A DNA stretch of 9,007 nucleotides from CAZWVR01 sp964637235 (GTDB lineage: Bacteria; Bacteroidota; Bacteroidia; Bacteroidales; S143-33): contig CAZWVR010000095.1 of the NCBI GenBank assembly GCA_964637235.1, positions 1 to 9,007 of the forward strand. The letters are read 5' to 3'. Position 1 is the first letter of the stretch; every line of letters starts with the position of its first letter. This document shows positions 1 through 6,869 of the stretch, piece after piece. Both the position numbers and the translations under genes were made by a program. Under the pieces are notes generated by a model, which had not been told where the DNA came from, searched no databases, and saw only the letters and a list, made by a program, of their open reading frames with translations.

Positions 1-63
1 GTATATTTGATAAAATTAGATTTTGCAGGTAATCATATAACTAACAAATTGATAGTTAAGTGA
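1..63 (+). CDS. C-terminal end of a T9SS-sorted secreted protein (partial)
   Basis: The first 20 codons of the window form an open frame that ends in TGA at 61-63 and begins outside the window. The peptide runs VYLIKLDFAG then NHITNKLIVK. Family knowledge: the last strands of the type A C-terminal sorting domain of the type IX secretion system (TIGR04183-like) have the form GxYxxxL, a short turn, then TxKLxxK at the extreme C-terminus, and this tail matches that layout. The host protein would be exported by Sec, carried across the outer membrane by T9SS and have this domain cleaved on release or attachment at the surface. What the rest of the protein does cannot be seen. The terminator 27 nt after the stop supports a real gene end. 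With only 20 residues the call rests on pattern and position. Confidence 0.72.
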   Translation, partial: VYLIKLDFAGNHITNKLIVK

Positions 64-89
64 TTACTGAAAAGTAGGAAGTAGATACT

Positions 90-124
90 AGCAGAGGTGA
101 GTTTTAGCTCGCCTCTGCTTTTTA
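90..124 (+). terminator. Rho-independent terminator after the T9SS-tail gene
   Basis: A 12-bp stem (90-101 with 108-119, one T-G wobble at 98/111) encloses a 6-nt loop and is followed directly by a T-rich run (120-129, interrupted by one A). The T-run is only on the + strand side, so it ends transcription coming from the partial gene at the left edge. Confidence 0.88.
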
Positions 125-185
125 TTTTTAGGTTTTTTCTCTCCACAATTAACTCATTCTATTTTATATTGATTTTTTTATTTTA

Positions 186-273
186 GGGCGTTCCCGCCGC
201 ATAATCGCTAAGCCTCCGCAGCGGCGGTCGGGTGCTCCGCTTGTATTCGGCTCGGCAATGACTTGGCTCGCTA
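186..273. repeat. GC-rich intergenic element A
   Basis: This 88-bp block is 65% G+C by count, in an intergenic stretch that is otherwise strongly A+T. It opens with GGGCGTTCCCGCC, can form a 7-bp G/C stem (194-200 with 221-227), and continues GGTCGGGTGCTCCGCTTGTATT. From memory, a GGGCGTT...hairpin...GGTCGGGCTnTCCGCT pattern recurs between genes in many Bacteroidota genomes; that is not verified here. It ends with gcaatgacttggctcgct (255-272), which reappears in inverted orientation in the element at 351-440. It also holds cgctaagcctccgc (206-219), repeated directly there with a 6-nt insertion. There is no convincing open frame. It is probably a dispersed, non-coding repeat. Confidence 0.6.
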
Positions 274-350
274 TAAAACAAAAGGTGAGTAAATTCTTAC
301 TAATTGCTAAAAAATAGTTCCAAAGCAATATAAAAATGCATTTATTTATT

Positions 351-440
351 GGCGTACGTAGGGCTTCGCTAACGCTCAGCCTCCGCCGCCAAGCGAGCCA
401 TTGTCATTGCTTTCGCCTCATATCGCTTCGCCCCCTAACG
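351..440. repeat. GC-rich intergenic element B
   Basis: This 90-bp block is 61% G+C. It contains cgctaacgctcagcctccgc (367-386), matching 206-219 of element A except for an inserted cgctca that near-duplicates the preceding cgctaa. It also contains agcgagccattgtcattgc (392-410), the inverted copy of 255-272 with one substitution and one extra base. The two elements therefore share one motif in direct and one in inverted orientation, separated by about 77 bp of AT-rich sequence. Element B ends about 69 bp before the enolase -7 box. The whole stretch 125-535 holds no gene that I can support. Confidence 0.55.
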
Positions 441-508
441 CAGCTTATAAAGCCATTGCCATAATTATGCAAATTCATTTTTTATTTTACTATCTAAAAC
501 TAAATTTT

Positions 509-516
509 TATCTTTG
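509..516 (+). promoter_or_regulatory. Bacteroidota -7 promoter box for eno
   Basis: TATCTTTG matches the Bacteroidota sigma-ABfr -7 consensus TAnnTTTG exactly. Its last base lies 20 nt before the eno ATG at 536, giving a very short leader. No clear TTG -33 element is visible; the best upstream candidate is the weak TTTTAC around 485-490. The box also settles the eno start, since any start upstream of it could not be on this transcript. Confidence 0.72.
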
Positions 517-535
517 CATACTAAAATCTTATGAT

Positions 536-1828
536 ATGAAACTCAAAATTACACACATTCATGCTTTGGAAGTTTTGGATTCTCGTGGTAATCCAACAGT
601 AGAAGCTGTGGTTGAATTAGAAAACGGTATTACTGCTAATGCATTGGTTCCTTCCGGGGCTTCTACTGGTGAAAAAGAAGCCGTTGAGCTTCGTGATAAA
701 GATCCTAAAAGATATAACGGTAAGGGTGTATTACAAGCCGTTGAGAATATAAATAAAATTATAGCTACGAACTTATTAGGTATGAACGTTTTTAACCAGC
801 GGCTTATTGATTATCAAATGATTGAACTTGATGGTACTGAAAATAAATCGCGTTTAGGCGCTAATGCTATATTAGCAGTTTCCTTAGCAGTAGCTCATGC
901 TGCTGCAAAAGCTTTGAATATGCCACTGTTTTTATATTTAGGTGGTGTGAATGCCTCTTTGCTACCAGTACCTTCTATGAATGTTATCAACGGTGGTAAA
1001 CATGCAGATAATAATGTTGATTTTCAGGAATTTATGATAGCTCCTCATAATGCTCCTTCTTTTAAAGAGGCTATTAGAATGGGTGTGGAAACTTTTCATG
1101 CTTTAAAGTCTGTTTTAAAGAAAAGAGGATATAATACAGCTGTGGGCGATGAAGGTGGTTTTGCACCAGCTCTAAAATCAAATGAAGAAGCTATTGAAGT
1201 TATTTTGGAAGCAATTGAAAAAGCAGGATATAAACCCGGTGAAGATATTTCAATATGTTTAGACCCTGCAACAAGCGAAATGTGGCAAGATGGAAAATAT
1301 GTCTTTTGGAAATCAACAGGTGAAAAGAAAACTTCTGACGAAATGATACAACTTTGGGAGGAATGGGTCAGTAAATATCCTATTATTTCTCTCGAAGATG
1401 GTTTAAGTGAACATGATTGGCAAGGTTGGCAGAAATTAACACAAAAACTCGGTGATAAAATTGAATTAGTGGGAGATGATATCTTTTGTACTAATCCTAA
1501 AATTTTGCAAGAGGCTATCGATAAAAACGTTGCTAATTCCATATTGATAAAACCTAATCAGATAGGAACTTTAACAGAAACTTTTGAGACAATAGAATTA
1601 GCTCGTAAAAATGGTTATTACTATTTTATATCACATAGATCTGGTGAAACAGAAGATACAACAATAGCAGATTTAGCTGTTGCTACTTCTGCTGGTCATA
1701 TAAAAACTGGCTCTGCTTCTCGTAGTGAAAGAATTGCTAAGTTTAATAGGTTAATAAGAATAGAGGAATACCTCGGAAATATGGCAAAATTTGCCGGTAA
1801 AAAGGCTTTTAAAAATGTAAAAAACTGA
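536..1828 (+). CDS. eno: Enolase (phosphopyruvate hydratase)
   Basis: Enolase interconverts 2-phosphoglycerate and phosphoenolpyruvate in glycolysis and gluconeogenesis, in the cytoplasm. The 430-residue protein is full length. Visible landmarks: N-terminal LDSRGNPTVE (14-23), the mobile loop SGASTGEKEA (40-49), His155 in GGKHADNN, Glu165 in QEFMIAP, the general base region GDEGGFAP with Glu206, metal ligands Asp243, Glu287 and Asp314, catalytic Lys339 in the signature ILIKPNQIGTLTET (336-349), SHRSGETED (366-374) and Lys390. I place the start at ATG 536: the frame stays open back to about 401, but that extension runs through a GC-rich repeat and the promoter and has no enolase homology. No Shine-Dalgarno is visible, as usual in this phylum. 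It is a single-gene unit with its own promoter and terminator. The sequence around 150-320 (GGKHADNNVD, LDPATSE, WEEWVSKYP) differs from the usual Bacteroidota type. Confidence 0.98.
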   Translation: MKLKITHIHALEVLDSRGNPTVEAVVELENGITANALVPSGASTGEKEAVELRDKDPKRYNGKGVLQAVENINKIIATNLLGMNVFNQRLIDYQMIELDGTENKSRLGANAILAVSLAVAHAAAKALNMPLFLYLGGVNASLLPVPSMNVINGGKHADNNVDFQEFMIAPHNAPSFKEAIRMGVETFHALKSVLKKRGYNTAVGDEGGFAPALKSNEEAIEVILEAIEKAGYKPGEDISICLDPATSEMWQDGKYVFWKSTGEKKTSDEMIQLWEEWVSKYPIISLEDGLSEHDWQGWQKLTQKLGDKIELVGDDIFCTNPKILQEAIDKNVANSILIKPNQIGTLTETFETIELARKNGYYYFISHRSGETEDTTIADLAVATSAGHIKTGSASRSERIAKFNRLIRIEEYLGNMAKFAGKKAFKNVKN

Positions 1829-1858
1829 TTTTGTATTATGATTTAGATAATGATCCAG

Positions 1859-1892
1859 TCCCCGCCTGAGTACTAACAGACGGGGATTTTTT
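1859..1892 (+). terminator. Rho-independent terminator of eno
   Basis: The stem tccccg-ctg / cag-cgggga (1859-1868 with 1877-1886, one C/A mismatch at 1865/1880) has an 8-nt loop and is followed by six T (1887-1892). It lies 31 nt after the eno stop, between convergent genes. On the minus strand the same hairpin is not followed by a T-run, so it probably serves eno alone, though it could slow transcription arriving from the LRR gene. Confidence 0.87.
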
Positions 1893-1922
1893 GTATTTAA
1901 GCAGGAAAACTTCTTATAAATT

Positions 1923-2618
1923 TTAGTCGTAAATTATTTCTGTTTTTTTTAGAAAACGTTTTAATAGATACCTGGTATAATCGTCAATAGGATTTCCCGT
2001 TAATATCAGGACCTCTAAATCTGTAAGGAAGCGAATGCTACGGGGTAAGCTTTTTAGATTATTATGAGCTAAGTTAAGCACTCTTAAATTTTTCATTTTC
2101 CCAATGGACCATGGTATAGAATCTAATTGATTATATTGTAAGTAAAGTTTTTGGAGACTATCTAAGTTAGCAATGGTATTAGGTATTGTATGTAGATTAT
2201 TATAAGAGAGATTTAGCGTTTTTAAATGTTTTAATTTTCCAATACTATCCGAAATTTTTTCCAGTTGATTATGAGAAATATCCAGAGTACGTAGTTTAGT
2301 GAGAATGCCTATTGCGTCCGGTACTATTTTTATAGAATTTTGTTTTAGAATAAGAAGTCTAAGATTAGTCATATATGCCAATGCTGGGGGAAATTCAGAA
2401 AGAGAGCTATTGAATAAGTTCAACTGGAAAACTCTAAGAGGCATTAGTGCAGCTTCTTGCAGGTCTGAATATACTATTGAGCTATATCGTTCTAAGTTTG
2501 TAGTGTCATAATTAATTTCTGTATTTACTTTAACTTCTGTCCAGCCATCATCATTATTTTGACCAACTAATATCCATATATAAAAAGTGAAAATAAAAAA
2601 GATACCTACTTTTTTCAT
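1923..2618 (-). CDS. Secreted leucine-rich-repeat protein
   Basis: This 231-residue protein has an N-terminal signal peptide (MKKVG, then a hydrophobic core, ending near Gln20) and a short non-repeat segment (about 21-60). About six leucine-rich repeats with a 23-residue period follow (about 63-85, 86-108, 109-131, 132-154, 155-177, 178-200), then a C-terminal cap with IDDYTRYLLKRFLKK. The repeats have the form LxxLxLxxNxLxxIPxxIxxLxx, the bacterial type seen in small-ligand and protein-binding LRR proteins. It should be periplasmic or outer-surface; no lipobox, T9SS tail or enzymatic domain is visible. Function is probably protein-protein binding, partner unknown. It is the last gene of the minus-strand series, 86 nt after the lipoprotein gene, and I see no clear TAnnTTTG box in that gap. 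Confidence 0.9.
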   Translation of the reverse strand: MKKVGIFFIFTFYIWILVGQNNDDGWTEVKVNTEINYDTTNLERYSSIVYSDLQEAALMPLRVFQLNLFNSSLSEFPPALAYMTNLRLLILKQNSIKIVPDAIGILTKLRTLDISHNQLEKISDSIGKLKHLKTLNLSYNNLHTIPNTIANLDSLQKLYLQYNQLDSIPWSIGKMKNLRVLNLAHNNLKSLPRSIRFLTDLEVLILTGNPIDDYTRYLLKRFLKKTEIIYD

Positions 2619-2704
2619 GGCTTTTGTATCATTTGATTTAAAACGAAAATTTTTATTGATTTATTTAGTAATTCATTGTAGAATTAGAAATTGAGGCTGT
2701 ATTT

Positions 2705-3232
2705 TTATAGAACTTTTGCTAATACTTTGAATTTTAGATCTATTCTGATATCTATGTCGTGGGTAAGATATTCTTTAACTTTTACTTGGGTTTCTAATTT
2801 GTAAGAAGATTCTTTTAGATATTCAACGAGATTTACGTCTGTGGTATGTAGTGAAATAGATTTTGCATTGCTATTTATGTCATCTAAGTAAGCTATTTCT
2901 TGTTTATCTGAGCCGTCACTTTTTTTTATGTAAATATGAATTGATTTTAGAAAGCTAAAATCTTCATTTGTAGGGTTTGTGATTGTTATAGTTAGGTTTT
3001 CCAAGGTAACTTGTTTTATTAAATCTGGTGCTGTGTTATGATTTTGGTATTCTTGTTCTGCTGTGCTTTGTATAGTAGGTATTGGTATATTAAAAGGCAG
3101 ATTTATAGGTGCAGTACTTTTTATAGTTGCAGTTGATGAATCATTTACATAGAAAGATACCATACCTTTTTCACAACCTAAAAATGCCATTATAATCAAT
3201 ACCAGGGTTAATGTATATAACTTTTTCATCAT
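2705..3232 (-). CDS. Small uncharacterised lipoprotein
   Basis: This is a 175-residue protein with a lipoprotein signal peptide: positively charged start, hydrophobic stretch, then AFLGC with the lipidated cysteine at position 20, followed by Glu-Lys. The mature part looks mostly beta-strand and polar. It has a conserved-looking core around 68-110 (APDLIKQVTLENLTITITNPTNE and SFLKSIHIYI) and a second strand-rich region to the C-terminus. I do not recognise a named domain; the look recalls hypothetical lipoproteins common in Bacteroidota. It is probably periplasmic-facing or outer-membrane anchored. Two adjacent Met codons (3232 and 3229) are both possible starts. It lies 70 nt after the TonB-like gene. 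The gap carries only a one-mismatch version of the -7 box (TATTTATG at 3278-3271), so separate expression is possible but unproven. Confidence 0.85.
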   Translation of the reverse strand: MMKKLYTLTLVLIIMAFLGCEKGMVSFYVNDSSTATIKSTAPINLPFNIPIPTIQSTAEQEYQNHNTAPDLIKQVTLENLTITITNPTNEDFSFLKSIHIYIKKSDGSDKQEIAYLDDINSNAKSISLHTTDVNLVEYLKESSYKLETQVKVKEYLTHDIDIRIDLKFKVLAKVL

Positions 3233-3302
3233 TTTTTTTGTAGTAAACTAAAAATAGAAATATTTTGTTGCATAAATATAGTTAAATTATTCTTAAAATT
3301 TG

Positions 3303-3695
3303 TTATTCTTTTTTTAATTTAAAGACAACAGGGATAATAAGCTCAGTATCAACAGGTTTTCCATTTTTTAAGGCAGGTTTAAAAGGTTTTAAAGATTTTA
3401 CAACTCTTATAGCTTCGTCTTCAAGCAGAGGAGAAACGCTTTTAAATACTCTTACATTATCGATTGAGCCATCTTTTTTAATTACAACTTTTAGATATAC
3501 TATGCCTTGTATTTTCTTTTTTTGGGCTTCTAAGGGATAATTTATTTTAGATTCAATATATTGTCTCATAAGGGAATCACCGCCGGGATATTCAGGCGGG
3601 CTATCTACATCAGCGAGGGAGTATATTTGTTGAGAGTATAGAAGTGATGTTGATGATAATATAAACATAACAATAAAAAATAGAGACGTTTTCAT
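3303..3695 (-). CDS. Secreted TonB C-terminal-domain protein
   Basis: This 130-residue protein consists of a signal peptide (1-21, cleavage probably near SLLYSQ) and one TonB C-terminal domain (about 35-127). Landmarks are PPEYPGGDSLMRQYI (33-47), INYPLEAQKKKIQGIVYLKVV (51-71), the IKKDGSIDNVRVFKSVSP stretch, DEAIRVVKSLKPFKPALKNGKPV and the final VVFKL strand. Classical TonB has an uncleaved N-terminal membrane anchor and a proline-rich spacer to span the periplasm; both are missing here. It therefore may not energise transport itself, and may instead bind TonB boxes or another envelope partner. Such stand-alone domains are common in Bacteroidota. It sits 19 nt downstream of pgi and is almost certainly co-transcribed. 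No Shine-Dalgarno is seen. Confidence 0.9.
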   Translation of the reverse strand: MKTSLFFIVMFILSSTSLLYSQQIYSLADVDSPPEYPGGDSLMRQYIESKINYPLEAQKKKIQGIVYLKVVIKKDGSIDNVRVFKSVSPLLEDEAIRVVKSLKPFKPALKNGKPVDTELIIPVVFKLKKE

Positions 3696-3714
3696 AGGTA
3701 AAGTTTTTTGGGGT

Positions 3715-4980
3715 TTAGAAACCGGGTTTACCTAATAATTTGAACATATTTTTTTTATAGAATTCTACACCGGGTTGATCAAAAGGATTTATACCAAGCA
3801 TTATACCGCTTGTAGCACAGGAAAATTCAAAGAAATATATTAGTTGTCCCAAAAAATATTCATTTAAGTCTGGAATGTCAATAATGATGTTAGGCACACC
3901 TCCGTCTGTATGTGCTTTTAGCGTACCGAGAAAAGCTTTTTTATTCACTTCTGCAATATGTTTTCCGTGTAAATAGTTTAAATTATCTGAGTTGTCTTCT
4001 TGATAAGGTATTTCTATATAATTGGCTTTTTCAGTAAAGTTTAAGACTGTCTCAAATAGGATTTTACTACCTTGTTGTATGAATTGTCCTAATGAATGTA
4101 GGTCAGTTGTGAAGCTTACAGATGACGGGAAAATACCTTTATTTTCTTTACCTTCACTTTCTCCGAATAATTGTATCCACCATTGTGCAAAATATCTGAG
4201 GTAAGGTGTATAAGATACAAGTAATTCTACACTATATCCTTTATGATAGAGGAAATTTCTTATGGCTGCATATCTAATTGCAATATTATCTTTATTGTTT
4301 ATGATACTCTGAGCCATATCAGTAGCGCCATTTATAAGTTGTTTGATATCGATATCTGCAAAGGCAGTAGGGACTAATCCCACTGGGGTTAATACTGAAT
4401 ATCTACCTCCTATATCTGGTGGTATAAAGAATAGTTTGTATCCATTTTTGCGAGCCATATTATGTAGAGCGTTGTCTTTTGGGTCTGTAATTGCTATAAT
4501 TCTTTGGTTGGCTTCTTGTTCTCCAAGTTTGTCTATTAGTAGTTTTCTGAATATTCGGAAAGATATAGCTGGTTCAGTTGTAGTGCCCGATTTTGATATT
4601 ACACATATCCCGAAATTTTTGTTTTTCAGGTAGTTGAATATACTATAAGTTTGTTTTTCACTTAAATTATATCCTGCGAAAATAACTTTTGGTGGGGTAA
4701 AGTCATCTGTTAATGCGGATATTATAGCTTTTGCTCCCGTATACGAGCCACCTATTCCGATAACTAACAGAATATCAATTTTTTGTTTTAGACTTCTTAT
4801 ATAGTCTGTGATTTCTGTAATGGCAGTTTTGTTAGTTTTTAATGGAAGTTGTAGCCATCCAGTCCAGTTGGAGAACTTACCGTTTATGAGTTTTTGTGAA
4901 GCTTCTATTGCTTTTTGTATATATTCCTGAGGAATTGGCTGTCCTATATGTTCTGTATTAAGATTTATGGTATTTTTCAT
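3715..4980 (-). CDS. pgi: Glucose-6-phosphate isomerase
   Basis: The enzyme interconverts glucose-6-phosphate and fructose-6-phosphate in the cytoplasm. At 421 residues it belongs to the short bacterial form (about 445 residues in Bacteroides and Bacillus) rather than the 550-residue E. coli form, and appears complete. Motifs: VIGIGGSYTGAKA (73-85), phosphate-binding SKSGTTTEPA (129-138), GGRYSVLTPVG with Arg193 (191-201), QLFGESEGKENKG with the catalytic glutamate in the GES segment (270-282), TDLHSLGQFIQQG with the ring-opening histidine region (292-304), and the closing NPFDQPGVEFYKKNMF with the catalytic lysine region (398-413). It begins 12 nt after the LysM-protein stop, with an A-rich leader and no Shine-Dalgarno, and is followed after 19 nt by the TonB-like gene. 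Its place in an envelope-gene operon is unusual for a glycolytic enzyme. No odd residues were seen at the active-site motifs. Confidence 0.97.
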   Translation of the reverse strand: MKNTINLNTEHIGQPIPQEYIQKAIEASQKLINGKFSNWTGWLQLPLKTNKTAITEITDYIRSLKQKIDILLVIGIGGSYTGAKAIISALTDDFTPPKVIFAGYNLSEKQTYSIFNYLKNKNFGICVISKSGTTTEPAISFRIFRKLLIDKLGEQEANQRIIAITDPKDNALHNMARKNGYKLFFIPPDIGGRYSVLTPVGLVPTAFADIDIKQLINGATDMAQSIINNKDNIAIRYAAIRNFLYHKGYSVELLVSYTPYLRYFAQWWIQLFGESEGKENKGIFPSSVSFTTDLHSLGQFIQQGSKILFETVLNFTEKANYIEIPYQEDNSDNLNYLHGKHIAEVNKKAFLGTLKAHTDGGVPNIIIDIPDLNEYFLGQLIYFFEFSCATSGIMLGINPFDQPGVEFYKKNMFKLLGKPGF

Positions 4981-4992
4981 TTTTTAATTTTT

Positions 4993-6849
4993 TTAATATA
5001 TTTTTTCCAGATTAAGTTGTTTGTCGTAGTGTATCATAAAAACGCCTTGATTTTCGAAACCGTCGGTGGGGTTTATTCTTTTAAATTTCATATTTAGAAA
5101 CATTTGATTTGTAAAAGGAGCTGGTTCAGAGAGACAAAATTGAAAGTATTTTCCATATCTTTTTAAAGTGTACATAAAATATTTTATGATGTCATATCCT
5201 CTGAAAGCATATAGAGAGGGTTTTCTATGGAATAGTTTTGTATAGTTTTTCATAAAACTTTTTACTTCTGGATCATCGTAGTCAATGAAGTAGAAAGAGG
5301 GGAAATGTATTTGGAGGTTAGATATCCATTCCCCGTCGATATTTTTAAAGTTATCCCATTGAGGTAATCCGAATACAGTTATTTTATAGTTAAAACTTTT
5401 ATTTAGTGCGTTTAGGTTATTAAGGATACTTGTGACTTTTATTTCGTCTTTGTATGGAGCGATTACTATTGCGGGTTTAAGATTATTGATATTTTCTTTA
5501 TATGGAGTAATAAACTTAGAGAAAGGTATTGTTTTTAAGTTTTGTGGTAAAGGTCTTGTAATATTTTGTTGGTCAATAGTTTTTTGTATTTGTTTTTTAA
5601 ATTTTTCTATTTCTGGTGAGCCGTCATCAACGATGTAAATATCGGCAGTATCTTGTTTGGATACATATTTAATTATTTCGTCAACTAAAATGCTATCGGA
5701 AGGGATTATGTTGAATACAAAGGGGTTATTTTTTAAGATAGCTTTTCTTTTTGAGAATGGAGATATAAAATTTATTCTATATTTATGGGAATAATATCTT
5801 ACGACATTATAATTTTTGGAATAAACAGGTCCTATTGCGATATCCATATTTTTGAAGTTATCGTTGCTTAAAATATATTTTATGGTGTTTGAGTCGGCTT
5901 TTGTATCGTATATGAATAGATGAATGTTTAATGAATCATTTTGTAGTTGGTGAATTCCGAGCATAATACCTAATAGGAAGTCATAGAATATACTTGTTTT
6001 ATCAAAAAATTTTATATTATCAGGTTTAGCAGCTGCTTCTGCGCTTAGGGTATAATTTTCTGTTATGAATAGAGGTAATAGAAGTGCCACATTGAATGTC
6101 ATATTTTGCTGATATTTAAATTTATAGCATGGTGGATAATTTGGGTCGATAAAGAAATTTGTATCTATATTTACGAAGTCAGGGATATTTTGCCTATTGA
6201 ATTTTAGGATATATTTTTCATCTTCGGTAAATTTTTTCTTAGGGATAGCGAGTATCATACCGGGTTTTAAGTTTTTTGCTTGTGGGTTAAATTCAAGTAT
6301 TTCTGCGATTGTAGTTTTGTATTTTTTTGCTATTTTAGGCAGAGAGTCATTGGGTTTAGTTTGATAGTAGTAGAAAAATTCATCTTCTCCATATACAGAT
6401 ATAGTTTCAACTTGTGGGATTTTTAGTATCATTCCTTTTTTTATACCATTGACAATTTGAGGATTATATTTAATTATTTGATCTTGTGAGACGTCAAATT
6501 TTTTTGCTATTGAATATAGGCTTTCGCGTCGTCTGCGGACTTTATAGTTAATAAAAGTTATTTTGTTAAAATTTTCGGGTTTATAGTTTTTATCTTTTAC
6601 AGGGATTCGGAGTTTATCTCCGGCTTTAAGATTTTCTACAATTTCTTTATTTATCAGCAGAATATCGCTTTGTGGTACTTGATATACTTTACTTATGCTA
6701 TAAAGGGTTTCTCCGGGTTTGACAGTATGAATATAATATTTTCGTCCCCATAGAAGGACGATATCTTTTGATTTGTGTATAATTACTTGTGCAATAGAAT
6801 TAGAAACTAATACTATGGAGAAAAACAAAATAATTATAATTTGTTTCAT
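4993..6849 (-). CDS. Triple-LysM protein with PBP1-like ligand-binding domain
   Basis: This protein is 618 residues from ATG at 6849: signal peptide (1-20, ending SNSIA), three LysM peptidoglycan-binding domains (about 39-83, 101-145, 160-203), a linker, and a type 1 periplasmic-binding-protein-like domain (about 250-610). The LysM units show the usual YxVxxGDTLxxIAxxYxxxxxxIxxxNP...LxxGxxLxIP pattern, although the second has an odd VRRRRES where PGDT/S is usual. The C-terminal part shows FNVALLLPLF (252-261), FYDFLLGIMLGI, IAIGPVYS (338-344) and late GYDIIKYFMYTL, as in leucine-binding and LpoA-like folds. It should be periplasmic and bound to the wall. A TTG at 6867 would add six residues before the signal peptide, so ATG 6849 is preferred. 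It lies 20 nt after the acidic-tail gene and 12 nt before pgi. Alternatives are an amino-acid-binding protein or a wall-synthesis regulator. Confidence 0.93.
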   Translation of the reverse strand: MKQIIIILFFSIVLVSNSIAQVIIHKSKDIVLLWGRKYYIHTVKPGETLYSISKVYQVPQSDILLINKEIVENLKAGDKLRIPVKDKNYKPENFNKITFINYKVRRRRESLYSIAKKFDVSQDQIIKYNPQIVNGIKKGMILKIPQVETISVYGEDEFFYYYQTKPNDSLPKIAKKYKTTIAEILEFNPQAKNLKPGMILAIPKKKFTEDEKYILKFNRQNIPDFVNIDTNFFIDPNYPPCYKFKYQQNMTFNVALLLPLFITENYTLSAEAAAKPDNIKFFDKTSIFYDFLLGIMLGIHQLQNDSLNIHLFIYDTKADSNTIKYILSNDNFKNMDIAIGPVYSKNYNVVRYYSHKYRINFISPFSKRKAILKNNPFVFNIIPSDSILVDEIIKYVSKQDTADIYIVDDGSPEIEKFKKQIQKTIDQQNITRPLPQNLKTIPFSKFITPYKENINNLKPAIVIAPYKDEIKVTSILNNLNALNKSFNYKITVFGLPQWDNFKNIDGEWISNLQIHFPSFYFIDYDDPEVKSFMKNYTKLFHRKPSLYAFRGYDIIKYFMYTLKRYGKYFQFCLSEPAPFTNQMFLNMKFKRINPTDGFENQGVFMIHYDKQLNLEKIY

Positions 6850-6869
6850 ATTAAATTTTTTATGCAAGT

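Noticed and set aside
401..535. A 45-codon N-terminal extension of enolase in the same frame.
   Set aside because: It starts at a TTG inside a GC-rich repeat, crosses the TAnnTTTG promoter box and has no enolase-like sequence. The family normally starts at the MKLKITHIHA segment encoded from 536.
1096..1542. A 148-codon open frame antisense to eno.
   Set aside because: It lies fully inside a strongly conserved enzyme gene and has no recognisable protein pattern.
1859..1892. A two-way terminator serving the LRR gene as well.
   Set aside because: On the minus strand the hairpin is followed by a mixed sequence with no T-run, so evidence exists only for the + strand.
1990..2420. Periodic DNA repeats that might be a tandem array or CRISPR-like structure.
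   Set aside because: The roughly 69-nt period is the codon echo of 23-residue leucine-rich repeats. The units diverge at DNA level and there are no identical repeats with unique spacers.
4022..4633. Two open frames on the + strand inside pgi (4022-4204 and 4343-4633).
   Set aside because: They overlap conserved pgi motifs on the opposite strand and show no domain or start signal.
6850..6867. A TTG start adding six residues to the LysM-PBP1 protein.
   Set aside because: The ATG at 6849 gives a standard signal peptide with Met-Lys directly before the hydrophobic core. The extra residues improve nothing and TTG is a rare start.
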